Assembly (NCBI GenBank): GCA_036502085.1
Contig: DASXZD010000041.1
Span: 39,594 to 103,593 of the forward strand
Origin: PALSA-505 sp036502085
GTDB lineage: Bacteria; Actinomycetota; Actinomycetes; Streptosporangiales; Streptosporangiaceae
Direction: 5' to 3'
DNA length: 64,000 nt
Part shown: positions 1 through 8,034 of the stretch, piece by piece
How positions within the stretch are numbered: position 1 is the stretch's first letter
Layout: each line of letters starts with the position of its first letter
Program-made: the position numbers and the translations under genes
The notes under the pieces: generated by a model
Database searches by the model: none
Seen by the model: the letters and a program-made list of their open reading frames with translations, nothing else
Told to the model about the DNA's origin: nothing

Positions 1-98
1 AGATCCCAGAATCCGGCGCCGAAGTCCGCCCCGCCGAACAGCGCGTAGCAGGTGACCCCGATCCACATCACGGCGGCCAGCGCATTAGCCAGGCTCAT
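1..98 (-). CDS. cydB: Cytochrome bd oxidase subunit II (N-terminal part only)
   Basis: Only the first 32 codons are in the window; the gene continues to the left. The peptide begins MSLANALAAVMWIGVTCYAL and goes on with GGADFGAGFWDL, which is the usual CydB opening: a first membrane helix followed by the GGxDFGxG turn. The start ATG overlaps the cydA stop in an ATGA, so the two subunits are translationally coupled. With CydA it forms the membrane quinol:O2 oxidoreductase used at low oxygen tension. Confidence 0.9.
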   Translation of the reverse strand, partial: MSLANALAAVMWIGVTCYALFGGADFGAGFWD

Positions 99-1432
99 GT
101 CGGTTGTCCTGTGGTGGCGAGCCGGCGCAGGACGGCGATGGTGATGACGGTCAGCACGGCGTAGATCGCGACCACCGCGTAGAAGCCGTACTGGATGCCG
201 GGCTCGGGATTGACCGCGTTCGCGACCCGCAGCACGCGGTAGACGATCCAAGGCTGACGACCGACCTCCGTGGTGATCCAGCCGAGTTCCATCGCGGCCA
301 CCGCGGCGATCCCCGAGACGCCCACGGCCCGCAGGAACCAGGCGGTGCGCGGCACCTCGCGGCCGCGCCACCAGGACCAGGCCAGCCACGCGCCGAGGGC
401 GAGCAGGCCGAAGCCGATCGAGACCATCAGGTCGAACGACAGGTGCACCAAGGTGACCAGCGGCGGCCGGTCGCTGGCCGGCACGGCGTCCAGCCCCTGG
501 ATGGCGGCGTGCGGGTTCAGCCTGGCCAGCAGGGACAACCCGTCCGGGATGTGCAGGGCGTCGTGCAGCCTGCCCCCGCTGAAGTACCCGAACAGCGCTT
601 CCGGCGCACCTTTGGTCGTGCTGGCCAGGCCTTCCATGGCGGCCAGCTTGGTCGGCTGGTAGGTCGCGACCATGCGGGCGGCCCAGTCGCCGACCACGAT
701 CTGCACCGGGGTGAGGATGGCCGCCCCGGTCAGCGGGATGAGCAGGCCCAGGCGATGGTAACGGTCCCGCCGGCCGCGCAGCATCGCCACCGCGTAGACG
801 CTGGCGACGCCGAAGCCGGTCACCATGAGCGCGGCCAGGATCATGTGCGCGGTCTCGGGCCCGGTCGCCGGGTTGAACATCGCCGCCCAGGGATCAACGT
901 GGGTGATGCGCCCGTGGCTGACCGTGAACCCGGTGGGCGTATTCATCCAGGCGTTGGCGCAGACCACGAAGAACGCGCTGGCCAGCCCGGCGGCGAAGAT
1001 CGGGAGGCCGGACAGCAGGTGCACCTTGGGCGGCAGCCGGTCCCAGCCGTACAGGTAGATGCCGAGGAAGATCGCCTCGATGAAGAACGCGATCCCCTCG
1101 ATGGCGAAGGGCAGCCCGATAACCTGGCCGTAGTTCGTCATCAGCCCGGACCAGAGGACGCCGAGCTCCACCGAAAGAATCGTCCCGGACACCGCGCCGA
1201 CCGCGAACAGCACGCCGAGCACCTTCGCCCAGCGGCGAGCCAGCAGCCGGTAGGCGGCATCGCCGGTGCGCAGCCCGCGCCATTCGGCGAAGATCACCAG
1301 GCCCGGGAACCCGACGCCGAAGCACGCCAGGATGATGTGCCAGGCCAGCGAGAAGCCCATCTGCGAGCGAGCCGCGACCGGATCCGCGACCCGAGCCGCC
1401 GCCAGCGCCACCACAGAGCTCGCAGCATGCAT
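95..1432 (-). CDS. cydA: Cytochrome bd ubiquinol oxidase subunit I
   Basis: 445-residue multi-helix membrane protein that carries the haem b558/b595/d sites of the bd-type quinol oxidase. Visible signatures are FSLAWHI near residue 32 (the early haem-ligating His), the helix GNGIAFFIEAIFLG-like stretch around 150, and GRQPWIVYRVLR near 390, which is a hallmark of the family. The loop between helices is short, as in the cyanide-insensitive/short-Q-loop branch. I start at the ATG at 1432; a longer GTG/ATG reading would add residues with no family match. The start is preceded directly by a small dyad (1434-1447), so the message may be leaderless. First gene of the cydAB operon. Confidence 0.93.
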   Translation of the reverse strand: MHAASSVVALAAARVADPVAARSQMGFSLAWHIILACFGVGFPGLVIFAEWRGLRTGDAAYRLLARRWAKVLGVLFAVGAVSGTILSVELGVLWSGLMTNYGQVIGLPFAIEGIAFFIEAIFLGIYLYGWDRLPPKVHLLSGLPIFAAGLASAFFVVCANAWMNTPTGFTVSHGRITHVDPWAAMFNPATGPETAHMILAALMVTGFGVASVYAVAMLRGRRDRYHRLGLLIPLTGAAILTPVQIVVGDWAARMVATYQPTKLAAMEGLASTTKGAPEALFGYFSGGRLHDALHIPDGLSLLARLNPHAAIQGLDAVPASDRPPLVTLVHLSFDLMVSIGFGLLALGAWLAWSWWRGREVPRTAWFLRAVGVSGIAAVAAMELGWITTEVGRQPWIVYRVLRVANAVNPEPGIQYGFYAVVAIYAVLTVITIAVLRRLATTGQPT

Positions 1433-1433
1433 C

Positions 1434-1447
1434 ACTACACACTGTAG
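1434..1447. promoter_or_regulatory. ACTACA-type dyad at the cydA start
   Basis: The plus strand reads ACTACACACTGTAG. CTACA and TGTAG form a perfect 5-bp inverted repeat around CAC. It abuts the cydA ATG and overlaps a TACAGT -10-like hexamer on the minus strand. ACTACA/TGTAGT arms are the kind bound by BlaI/CopY-family repressors. That assignment is inference from the half-site only; no such regulator is in the window. Confidence 0.35.
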
Positions 1448-1490
1448 GAGCCGTGTTGTTGCTAGCCGACGCCGGCCTGGCGTTTTATCG

Positions 1491-1989
1491 TTATCCGGTG
1501 TCGGCCCCGGCGTTGCGCAGCCGGGAGCCGCTGAATTCAACGGTAGAACTGGTCACTCGCCGCCAGAACGGCCAGATGGAAGGCGTGACCCGAAGCTCGA
1601 TCCCGGCGCGTGCGTGCCGGCCGAGCAGGTCGTCGACGACGACGCGCTCGATCGCATCCACGGCCTGGTCGGCGACCCAGTAGCCGCCGACCTCGTGCGG
1701 ACCGAACGGGGCGGCGGGCAGCCGGTAGGCATAGAGGCGGCAACTCTGCATCCGGTCCAGCCAGATGCACCCTCGCGGGCAGTCCCTCGGGAACCAGAAC
1801 GTCGGTGCGTGCCGGGTGTCGATCGCCCAGACGAGCGGGGCCGCCTCGGGATTGTCGGGCGGCGGCCGCGGCTGGAACCGGCTGAGTGACGGATCCTCGC
1901 TGAAAGTGCCAGAGCGCGAAGGCTCCCTCTCCTTCGTACGGCGGCGCCGGTTCCCTGGCGAGCAGGTGCCCGGGGTAGTCGTCATCCAT
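1491..1989 (-). pseudogene. DUF6886-family protein, frameshifted near its N terminus
   Basis: From about 1901 down to 1491 one frame gives FSEDPSLSRFQPRPPP, then PLVWAIDTRHAPTFWFPRDC and a conserved-looking C terminus. This fits the small uncharacterised DUF6886 family (about 170 residues). The expected opening, a start followed by LWHFSEDPS, lies in a different frame: MDDDYPGHLL through ALWHF reads from the ATG at 1989 to about 1903. Removing one base near 1902 would join them. Either the gene carries a single-base insertion or the sequence has an error here; the alternative start in the second frame (around 1985) gives an unrelated Arg-rich N terminus. Function of the family is unknown to me. 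Confidence 0.5.
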
Positions 1990-2010
1990 GAACGCAGCAT
2001 CTTCCAGATG

Positions 2011-2050
2011 GGCGTTTCCGCGGAAGCGCCGGCGTTTCCGCGGAAGCGCC
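2011..2050. repeat. Tandem 20-bp near-palindrome, first two copies of a dispersed set
   Basis: GGCGTTTCCGCGGAAGCGCC occurs twice back to back at 2011-2030 and 2031-2050. Each copy is an inverted repeat about CCGCGG, with one T/G imperfection. Close relatives lie inside the next gene at 2881-2898, 2915-2934, about 2953-2970 and 3026-3045. I did not notice the same 20-mer elsewhere in the window. Confidence 0.8.
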
Positions 2051-2137
2051 GGCATCGCCTGTCACGGGCATCGGCTGCGGTCCGGCGGGATCGTTAGCTC
2101 GATCAAATTGTCAGACCAGGGCAGTAACGTCAAATGC

Positions 2138-4054
2138 ATGTTCGAGACCATGACCGACCACGAGCCAGCCCGCGACACCGCCCCTCCCGCCGACCCCGGC
2201 ATCCCCGCTGCTCCCGGCATCCCCGCTGCTCCCGGCGTCCCAGCGGCTTTCGGTGCTCCCGGCGACCCGGCCGGCTCCGGCGCCCCCGGCGCTGCGGCGG
2301 GCGGGGGTCAGGCGCTGGTGCCGCTGGAGGTGCTGGAGGCCGAGATCTGCACGCTGGCCGGGCACCTGGCCGCGACCACCTGCCGGTTCCTGCAGGCGCT
2401 GGGCGACTACGATGCCCGCCGCGGCTGGGCGGAGTGGGACATGCCGTCGTGCGCCGCGTGGCTGTCGTGGAAGTGCCAGCTGGCCTCCGGGACCGCCCGC
2501 GAGCACGTCCGCGTCGCCCGGGCGATGCGGGCGCTGCCGACGATCCGCAGCGAGTTCGCGGCCGGCCGGTTCTCCTTCGCCAAGGTCCGCGCGCTGACCC
2601 GGATCGCCACCCCGGACAGCGACGCCGACCTGGCCGAGCTGGCCGCCCCGATGACCGCCAACCAGCTGGAGCGGTTCGCCCGCGCGCACCGGGTGATCAC
2701 CGCGGCCGAGGACGAGCAGGTGCGGCTGTCCCGGCGGCTGACCTGGCGGCACAACGACGACGGCTCGCTGTCCCTCAGCGTCCGGCTGCCGCCCGAAGAC
2801 GGCGCCGCGGTGCTGACCGCGCTGCGCGCCGCCATCACCGATAACCCGCCCGCCCCCGGCCCAGGTCCCGATGCCGGCCCGGTCTCCGCGGAAACGGCTG
2901 ACGCAATTGCGCCGGGCGTCTCCGCGGAAACGCCGGCCGCACTCTCGGGCCGCGCCTCCGCGCAAACGCGACCCGGCGGCGACACCCAGCCCGGCCCGGG
3001 CCCGACGGCCCAAGCCAACCCGCAGGGCGCTTCCGCGGAAGCACGCAACGCCAGCCAGCCCGAGGCCGGCACACCGGGCGGCGGCCAGCCTGACCCGGCC
3101 GAGCCCGGTACATCCCCCGCCGCCGGACCGGGGGCGCTGCTGGACCCGGCCCGGCCGCGGCCCACCTCCGCCAGCCTGGCCGACGCCCTGGTCGAGATCG
3201 CCGAGGCGTTCATCGCCGGCAAAACCCGCGACGCCCAGAACCCCGACGTCTACCAGGTCATCATCCACGCCACCCCCGACACCCTCACCCCCGCACCCGA
3301 CCCGGACCTGGACCGCGACACCGCCGCTCGGCACACCTCCCACGCCACCCCGGACACCCGCCAGACCGCCGCCCCCAGCGCTCGCGGCACCACACCGGCC
3401 GCCGCTCCCGGCCGGCCCGGCCGCCGGCCGGCCAGCCTCTGCCACATCCAAGACGGCCCCGCGATCAGCCACCACACCCTGCAGACCATCGCCTGCGACG
3501 CCATCCTGTCCTGGATCAGCCACGATCAGCACGGCACCACCCTGAACGCCGGCCGCCGCCGCCGCGACCCCAGCCCCGCGCTGCGCCGCGCCCTCGCCGA
3601 CCGCGACCACGGCCGCTGCCAGCGGCCCGGCTGCGACCGCCGCGCCAGCCAAGCCCACCACATCACCTGGTGGATCCACGGCGGCCCCACCAGCCTGGAC
3701 AACCTGATCAGCCTCTGCAAACGCTGCCACCGCCAGATCCACCACGGCCACCTCACCCTCACCACCGCCCAGCCCGGCCGGTTCACCTTCCGCCTGCCCA
3801 ACGGCACCCCCCTGCACACCAGCCCCCCGCTGCCCGCCCCCGACCGACAGGCCGGCGACTTGCACGACGCCGACATCACCCCCACCACCATCGTGCCCGG
3901 CTGGTACGGCGAACGACTCGACCTCGACTTCGCCCTGACCATCCTGTTCGCCAACCAAGGCACCCGCCAAGCCCGCCAAGCCCGCGAGGCCCGCCAGCAC
4001 GACCAGGCCACCACCCAGACCCGCAACCCCGACCCAGCCACCCAACCCGCATAA
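2138..4054 (+). CDS. 13E12-repeat-family protein: DUF222 plus C-terminal HNH nuclease domain
   Basis: 638 residues. After a Pro/Ala/Gly-rich leader (about 1-65, including an 18-bp DNA repeat at 2200-2235 that encodes AAPGIP twice) comes a DUF222 helical domain (about 70-235). A long low-complexity linker (about 240-420) follows. The HNH domain is near 475-545: CxxxxC in GRCQRPGCD, then SQAHHITWW, an Asn in LDNLISLC and a closing CKRCHRQIHH. The family is abundant and often multicopy in actinobacteria; its biological role is unsettled. The linker carries several copies of the CCGCGG-centred palindrome, read as VSAET/ASAEA. Start chosen at ATG 2138; ATG 2150 is a close alternative. The gene is convergent with the kinase at 4080. 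Confidence 0.88.
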   Translation: MFETMTDHEPARDTAPPADPGIPAAPGIPAAPGVPAAFGAPGDPAGSGAPGAAAGGGQALVPLEVLEAEICTLAGHLAATTCRFLQALGDYDARRGWAEWDMPSCAAWLSWKCQLASGTAREHVRVARAMRALPTIRSEFAAGRFSFAKVRALTRIATPDSDADLAELAAPMTANQLERFARAHRVITAAEDEQVRLSRRLTWRHNDDGSLSLSVRLPPEDGAAVLTALRAAITDNPPAPGPGPDAGPVSAETADAIAPGVSAETPAALSGRASAQTRPGGDTQPGPGPTAQANPQGASAEARNASQPEAGTPGGGQPDPAEPGTSPAAGPGALLDPARPRPTSASLADALVEIAEAFIAGKTRDAQNPDVYQVIIHATPDTLTPAPDPDLDRDTAARHTSHATPDTRQTAAPSARGTTPAAAPGRPGRRPASLCHIQDGPAISHHTLQTIACDAILSWISHDQHGTTLNAGRRRRDPSPALRRALADRDHGRCQRPGCDRRASQAHHITWWIHGGPTSLDNLISLCKRCHRQIHHGHLTLTTAQPGRFTFRLPNGTPLHTSPPLPAPDRQAGDLHDADITPTTIVPGWYGERLDLDFALTILFANQGTRQARQAREARQHDQATTQTRNPDPATQPA

Positions 4055-4079
4055 CCACCCAGAGCCCAAGCCGGCCGGG

Positions 4080-5048
4080 CTACCCGATCACCGCTGTCTC
4101 AGCGAGAGATAGCGCCGTGGCGAGATCCGGAGCACTTCCCGTCCCGCCCAGGGCCTGAGTGGACGCCGCGCCCACGGCGCAGCCGAGGGCAGCCGCCTGC
4201 GGCAAATCCAGGCCACGCAGCAACCCGGTGATCAGCCCGGCGTTGAAGCAGTCACCGGCGCCGGTGGTGTCGACCGGAGTCACGGGCGGCAGCCGCACGC
4301 TGTGCCGACGCGCCCCCTCGGACTCAACGCATAGTGCTCCCCGGGAGCCGCGCTTGACCACGAGCCTGGATCCGCTGGCGGTCATGGTCCCGGCCGGATC
4401 TGTCATGGTGGCGACCGCCGCCTTCAGGGTGTCCTCGCCGGTGATGCGAATGGCCTCGGCCTCGTTGGGGAGGAGCAGGTCGGCCTGGGCCAGGACGGCG
4501 CGGAGCTGGTCGCCGCCCCACGTTTCGGCCGGGTCCCAGTTGGTGTCGATCGAGGTGGTGACGCCGGCGGCACGCGCTTGGGCCAGCAGGGCGGCCAGAC
4601 CAGGGCCGAGCGATTCCGCGATGAGGAAATACGAGCTCACGTGGAGGTGCCTTGCTCCAGCGATCAGTCCCTCCGGTATGTCCTGTGCGGTGAGGGAGGC
4701 GACGGCGCCGGTCGCGGTCAGGATGGCGCGGTCTTCGCCGCGGGACAGGGCCACGGTCATGCCGGTGGGGAGGCTTGCCCGTACGGCTACGGCCGTGACA
4801 TCGACGCATTCGGCGGCCAGCTGGCTGAGCATGAAGTTCCCGGCCGGATCATCACCCACCGCAGCCACGAGGGCGACTCGCAATCCCAGCCGTGCCGCGG
4901 CCACGGCAGTGATCGCGGCAGATCCGCCGATCAGCAGGGATATGCGATCAACTAGCTTCTCCTGCTGGCCGAACTGCGGGATTACGTCGTCGTCGAGCAC
5001 GAGCACGTCTGGGTTGCAGTCCCCCACGACCACCAGGTCGCACCTCAT
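4080..5048 (-). CDS. PfkB/ribokinase-family sugar kinase
   Basis: 322 residues with the ribokinase fold: an N-terminal strand MRCDLVVVGD, the glycine-rich segment LIGGSAAITAVAAARLG near residue 40, and the DTTGAGDCFNAG anion-hole/catalytic motif near residue 262, where the Asp in GAGD is the catalytic base. Substrate cannot be read from the sequence. Its ATG overlaps the stop of the DeoR-type regulator upstream (ATGA), so the two form one operon. Because the divergent genes encode amino-sugar/tagatose-phosphate enzymes, this kinase most likely phosphorylates the incoming sugar or amino sugar; that is inference. Confidence 0.88.
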   Translation of the reverse strand: MRCDLVVVGDCNPDVLVLDDDVIPQFGQQEKLVDRISLLIGGSAAITAVAAARLGLRVALVAAVGDDPAGNFMLSQLAAECVDVTAVAVRASLPTGMTVALSRGEDRAILTATGAVASLTAQDIPEGLIAGARHLHVSSYFLIAESLGPGLAALLAQARAAGVTTSIDTNWDPAETWGGDQLRAVLAQADLLLPNEAEAIRITGEDTLKAAVATMTDPAGTMTASGSRLVVKRGSRGALCVESEGARRHSVRLPPVTPVDTTGAGDCFNAGLITGLLRGLDLPQAAALGCAVGAASTQALGGTGSAPDLATALSLAETAVIG

Positions 5049-5833
5049 CAGCCGGTGATCACGCGGGTGCCCGCATCGGCGAACCTGGCCGCGGCGGCGG
5101 CCGTGATGCCTTCGTCGGTGACCAGCACGTCAACTTCGGCGGCGCTGCAGATGCGCGCGAACGCGCGGCGGCCGACCTTGGAGCTGTCGGCGACCACGGC
5201 GACCTGATCGGCGCGGTCGGCCATCAGGCGGTTGATGCTCGCCTCGCCCTCATGGTGCGCGGTGGCGCCCGCGGCCGGGTCGATTCCGTCCACACCGAGG
5301 AAGGCGATGTCGAGCGTCACCTGGTCGAGGATGCCGGTGGCGAGCGGGCCGATGAGCTCGTAAGACTGCGGGCGGGCGACACCGCCGGTCGCGACGATCT
5401 TGATGTGCTGGCGCACGGCGAGTTCGGTGGCGATGTTGAGTGCGTTGGTGACGACGGTGACCGCGGGCGCGGCGGAACCGGACCTGAGGTCGGCGCGGGT
5501 GGCGAGCGCCCTGGCCACCTCGGTGGTCGTGGTGCCGCCGTTCAGGCCCACGATCTGGCCCGGGCGGACCAGCGCGGCGGCCGCCACGGCGATGCGCTGC
5601 TTCTCCGATGGATGCCGCTCGCTCTTGTACCGCAGCGGCAGGTCGTAGGTGACCCCCTGGGCCACCGCCCCGCCGCGGATCCGGGTGAGCATCTGCTGCC
5701 CGGCCAGTTCGTCGAAGTCGCGCCGTACCGTAGCCGCGGACACACCGAGCACCTCTGCTGCTCGCTCCACCTGCAGCTGGCCTTCGGTCGCAAGCAACTC
5801 GAGCAGCTCATTCCAGCGGCTGTAGCGACTCAC
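5048..5833 (-). CDS. DeoR/GlpR-family transcriptional regulator of the sugar locus
   Basis: 261 residues. The N-terminal DeoR winged helix (about 5-60) shows LGVSAATVRRDFDELAGQQML. The C-terminal sugar-phosphate sensor domain shows GLNGGTTTTEVARAL and D.AFLGVDGID. I prefer the GTG at 5833 because AGGAG lies six bases upstream; the ATG at 5839 touches that Shine-Dalgarno directly and cannot use it. Family members are usually repressors released by a phosphorylated sugar intermediate. Candidate operators with CGAGCA half-sites lie at 5925-5957 and 12104-12119, facing the SIS gene and the GH4 gene. Confidence 0.9.
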   Translation of the reverse strand: MSRYSRWNELLELLATEGQLQVERAAEVLGVSAATVRRDFDELAGQQMLTRIRGGAVAQGVTYDLPLRYKSERHPSEKQRIAVAAAALVRPGQIVGLNGGTTTTEVARALATRADLRSGSAAPAVTVVTNALNIATELAVRQHIKIVATGGVARPQSYELIGPLATGILDQVTLDIAFLGVDGIDPAAGATAHHEGEASINRLMADRADQVAVVADSSKVGRRAFARICSAAEVDVLVTDEGITAAAAARFADAGTRVITG

Positions 5834-5924
5834 TGGCATCTCCTGATCAATGAGCAATGACCCGCTTCGTGCGAGCGATCCTAGCTGTTAACATACGATT
5901 GATTTTGCAAGATACCAAGCATAA

Positions 5925-5957
5925 ACGAGCACGGAAATGCGAGCAGACGAGCACGGA
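5925..5957. promoter_or_regulatory. Direct CGAGCA repeats in the divergent control region
   Basis: ACGAGCACGGA occurs at 5925-5935 and again at 5947-5957, 22 bp apart (two helical turns). A third CGAGCA lies between them at 5940-5945. They sit between the divergent DeoR and SIS genes. The complementary hexamer TGCTCG is repeated at 12104-12119 and present at 12005-12010 in front of the GH4 gene and solute-binding protein. A common DeoR operator is inferred. Confidence 0.45.
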
Positions 5958-5992
5958 TGAGCGACCACGCTGGAGACGTGAGGTGCGCACGA

Positions 5993-6922
5993 GTGAACGC
6001 TAACAACGACGCGGCCGTTGCCGGAGACATCGACGCGGAGGTGGCGTCACAGCCCGAATGCTGGCTGCGAGCCGCCGGGCTGGCCGCGGACGTGGCCGGG
6101 GTGCTGCCTGCCCGGGGGGAGCGGGTCGCGGTCACGGGCTGCGGTACCTCGTGGTTTATCGCGCAGTCTTATGCGGCTGCTCGCGAGGCGGCGGGACTGG
6201 GCGAGACCGACGCGTTCGCCGCCTCCGAGTTCCCCGTCGGCCGGCGCTACGACCGGGTTGTGACGTTGTCGAGGTCGGGCACCACTACCGAGATCGTCGA
6301 CCTGCTGGCCAGGATCGGCGGCGGCGCCCAGGCTGTCCCCACGGTGGCGATCACGGCGGTGCCCGGCACCCCGGTAGCAGCGGCCGCCGACGCCGTGATC
6401 GCGCTGGATTTCGCCGACGAGCGTTCGGTGGTGCAGACCAGGTTCGCGACCACGGAGCTTGCGCTGCTACGCGCCCACCTGGGGCAGGACATCGCCCCGG
6501 TAGCCGAGGCCGCGCGGCGGATCCTCGCGGCGCCGTTGCCGCCGCAGCTGACCGCGGCCCGCCAGTTCACCTTCCTCGGCTCCGGCTGGACGTTCGGGCT
6601 GGCCAGCGAGGCGGCACTGAAGCTCAGGGAGGCGGCCGGGATGTGGACGGAGGCCTATCCGGCGATGGAGTACCGGCACGGCCCGATCGCGGTGACCGGG
6701 CCGGGCAGCGTGGTGTGGCTGCTGACCCCGGCACCAGAGGGTCTCGCCGGGGAGATCGCAGCGGCGGGCGGGCGGGTCTGGCAGGGCGAGCACGACGCGA
6801 TGGCCGAGCTGGTGCGAGTCCAGCGGATCGCCGTCGCGGCGGCCAGGACTCGCGGGCTTGACCCCGACCGGCCGCCGAACCTGACGCGTTCGGTGATCCT
6901 GACGCCGGCCCGGCGAGGGTAA
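5993..6922 (+). CDS. AgaS-like SIS-domain sugar-phosphate isomerase/deaminase
   Basis: 309 residues with two SIS domains. The first has TGCGTSWFIAQSYA (about 48-61) and the Ser-rich phosphate-binding LSRSGTTTEIVDLL. The second has FLGSGWTFGLASEAALKLREA and the catalytic-type E.YPAMEYRHGP. This arrangement is typical of AgaS and the isomerase half of GlmS; AgaS converts galactosamine-6-phosphate to tagatose-6-phosphate. The next two genes would take tagatose-6-phosphate onward, which supports the role. Start: the GTG at 5993 is preceded by GAGG at about nine bases and gives a normal family N terminus. The upstream ATG (5957) overlaps the direct repeats. It is the first gene of a three-gene plus-strand operon. 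Confidence 0.8.
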   Translation: MNANNDAAVAGDIDAEVASQPECWLRAAGLAADVAGVLPARGERVAVTGCGTSWFIAQSYAAAREAAGLGETDAFAASEFPVGRRYDRVVTLSRSGTTTEIVDLLARIGGGAQAVPTVAITAVPGTPVAAAADAVIALDFADERSVVQTRFATTELALLRAHLGQDIAPVAEAARRILAAPLPPQLTAARQFTFLGSGWTFGLASEAALKLREAAGMWTEAYPAMEYRHGPIAVTGPGSVVWLLTPAPEGLAGEIAAAGGRVWQGEHDAMAELVRVQRIAVAAARTRGLDPDRPPNLTRSVILTPARRG

Positions 6923-6930
6923 CCGGCGCG

Positions 6931-8034
6931 GTGTCGCAGCGAATCCTGGTCGTCGCGCTCAATGCGGCGCTGGATATCACGCACGAACTCGAGCGCGTGG
7001 ACTGGTCGGGCGTGAACCGGCCGGGCGCGGTACTGACCCGTCCTGGCGGCAAGGGGCTCAATGTTGCGCGGACGCTGCACGTTCTTGGCGCTGAGGTGCT
7101 CGTGACCGGCCTGCTGGGCGGCCGCACCGGGCATGCCGTGGCCGCGGCCCTGGCCGAGACCGGGCTGGCCGAATCCGGGCTCGCGGAAGCCAGGCCCACA
7201 GCAGCCACGCTCGCAGAGTCCGGGGCCACAGAGCCCGGGGCCACAGCCAATGTCGCCACAGCCAATGTCGCCACAGCCAATGTCACTGTCGCGACCGCGT
7301 TCACCTGGATCGCGGGCGAGACCAGGCGGACCTTCGCCGTGGTCGATTCCGCGCGCGGCCAGACGGCGCTGTTCAACGAGCCGGGGCCGCTGGTTTCGGC
7401 GCGGGAGTACTTGTCGTTTCGGGTTCGGTATGAAGCAGAGCTTGCGCGGTGTGCTGTCGTCGTGCTCACCGGGAGCTTGCCGCGCGGGCTGCCCGAGGGC
7501 AGTTACGGCGAGCTGATCCAGCTGGCCGCGCAGGCGGACGTGCCCGTGGTGCTCGACGCCGAGGGGCAGGCGCTGAGGCGCGGCGTGGTCGCGCGGCCGA
7601 CCATCGTCAAGCCCAATCTGGCCGAGCTGGAGGGCGCCGTCGGCCGGTCGCTCGGTGATCCCAACCGGGCAGCAGCGGGTGATCTCGACGAAGGCGCGGT
7701 GATGGCCGCGGCGGCTGAGCTGAGAGGCGAGGGAGCGCAGGCGGTGGTGGTGTCGCTGGGGGCGCACGGGCTGCTGGCCGCCACGTCGGACGGGGGGTGG
7801 CGGGCCGTGCCGCCGGCCCGGGCGGGCGGCAACCCGACCGGGGCGGGCGACGCAGTCGTTGCGGGGCTGGCGCATCAGCTGCTGCTCGGCAGGCCGTGGA
7901 CGGAGCGGCTGCGGCACGCGACGGCGCTCGGCTCGGCGGCAGCGGCAGCGCCGGCGGCCGGCGAGTTCGGCCTGGCCGACTATCGGCGGGCGCTGGCCGA
8001 AGTCCGCGTCTCCAGGATTGCGGCGGCGCGCTGA
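6931..8034 (+). CDS. 1-phosphofructokinase/tagatose-6-phosphate kinase family hexose kinase
   Basis: 367 residues, PfkB superfamily. It shows VALNAALDIT at the start, TRPGGKGLNVARTL near 35 and GNPTGAGDAVVAGLAH near 305 (anion hole and catalytic Asp). The position between an AgaS-like protein and a class II aldolase fits phosphorylation of tagatose-6-phosphate to the 1,6-bisphosphate; fructose-1-phosphate is the alternative substrate. Residues about 75-120, where the family normally has a short loop, hold a low-complexity insert that includes three copies of a 15-bp unit (7240-7284). This makes the protein about 45 residues longer than usual. Start is GTG. The stop shares its last base with the next ATG. 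Confidence 0.85.
   Translation: MSQRILVVALNAALDITHELERVDWSGVNRPGAVLTRPGGKGLNVARTLHVLGAEVLVTGLLGGRTGHAVAAALAETGLAESGLAEARPTAATLAESGATEPGATANVATANVATANVTVATAFTWIAGETRRTFAVVDSARGQTALFNEPGPLVSAREYLSFRVRYEAELARCAVVVLTGSLPRGLPEGSYGELIQLAAQADVPVVLDAEGQALRRGVVARPTIVKPNLAELEGAVGRSLGDPNRAAAGDLDEGAVMAAAAELRGEGAQAVVVSLGAHGLLAATSDGGWRAVPPARAGGNPTGAGDAVVAGLAHQLLLGRPWTERLRHATALGSAAAAAPAAGEFGLADYRRALAEVRVSRIAAAR
7240..7284 (+). repeat. Three perfect 15-bp tandem repeats inside the hexose kinase gene
   Basis: GCCACAGCCAATGTC is repeated at 7240-7254, 7255-7269 and 7270-7284. It stays in frame and encodes ATANV units. Degenerate relatives just upstream encode LAESG-type repeats, so the whole insert looks grown by slippage. 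Confidence 0.9.

Noticed and set aside
104..1447. Long plus-strand open frame opposite cydA
   Set aside because: Very rich in Arg, Gly, His and Asp with no motifs; an antisense shadow of a high-GC gene whose product is clearly CydA.
2111..4069. 652-codon minus-strand frame opposite the HNH gene
   Set aside because: Gly/Val/Ala-rich, no recognisable domain, and the plus strand has intact DUF222 and HNH motifs.
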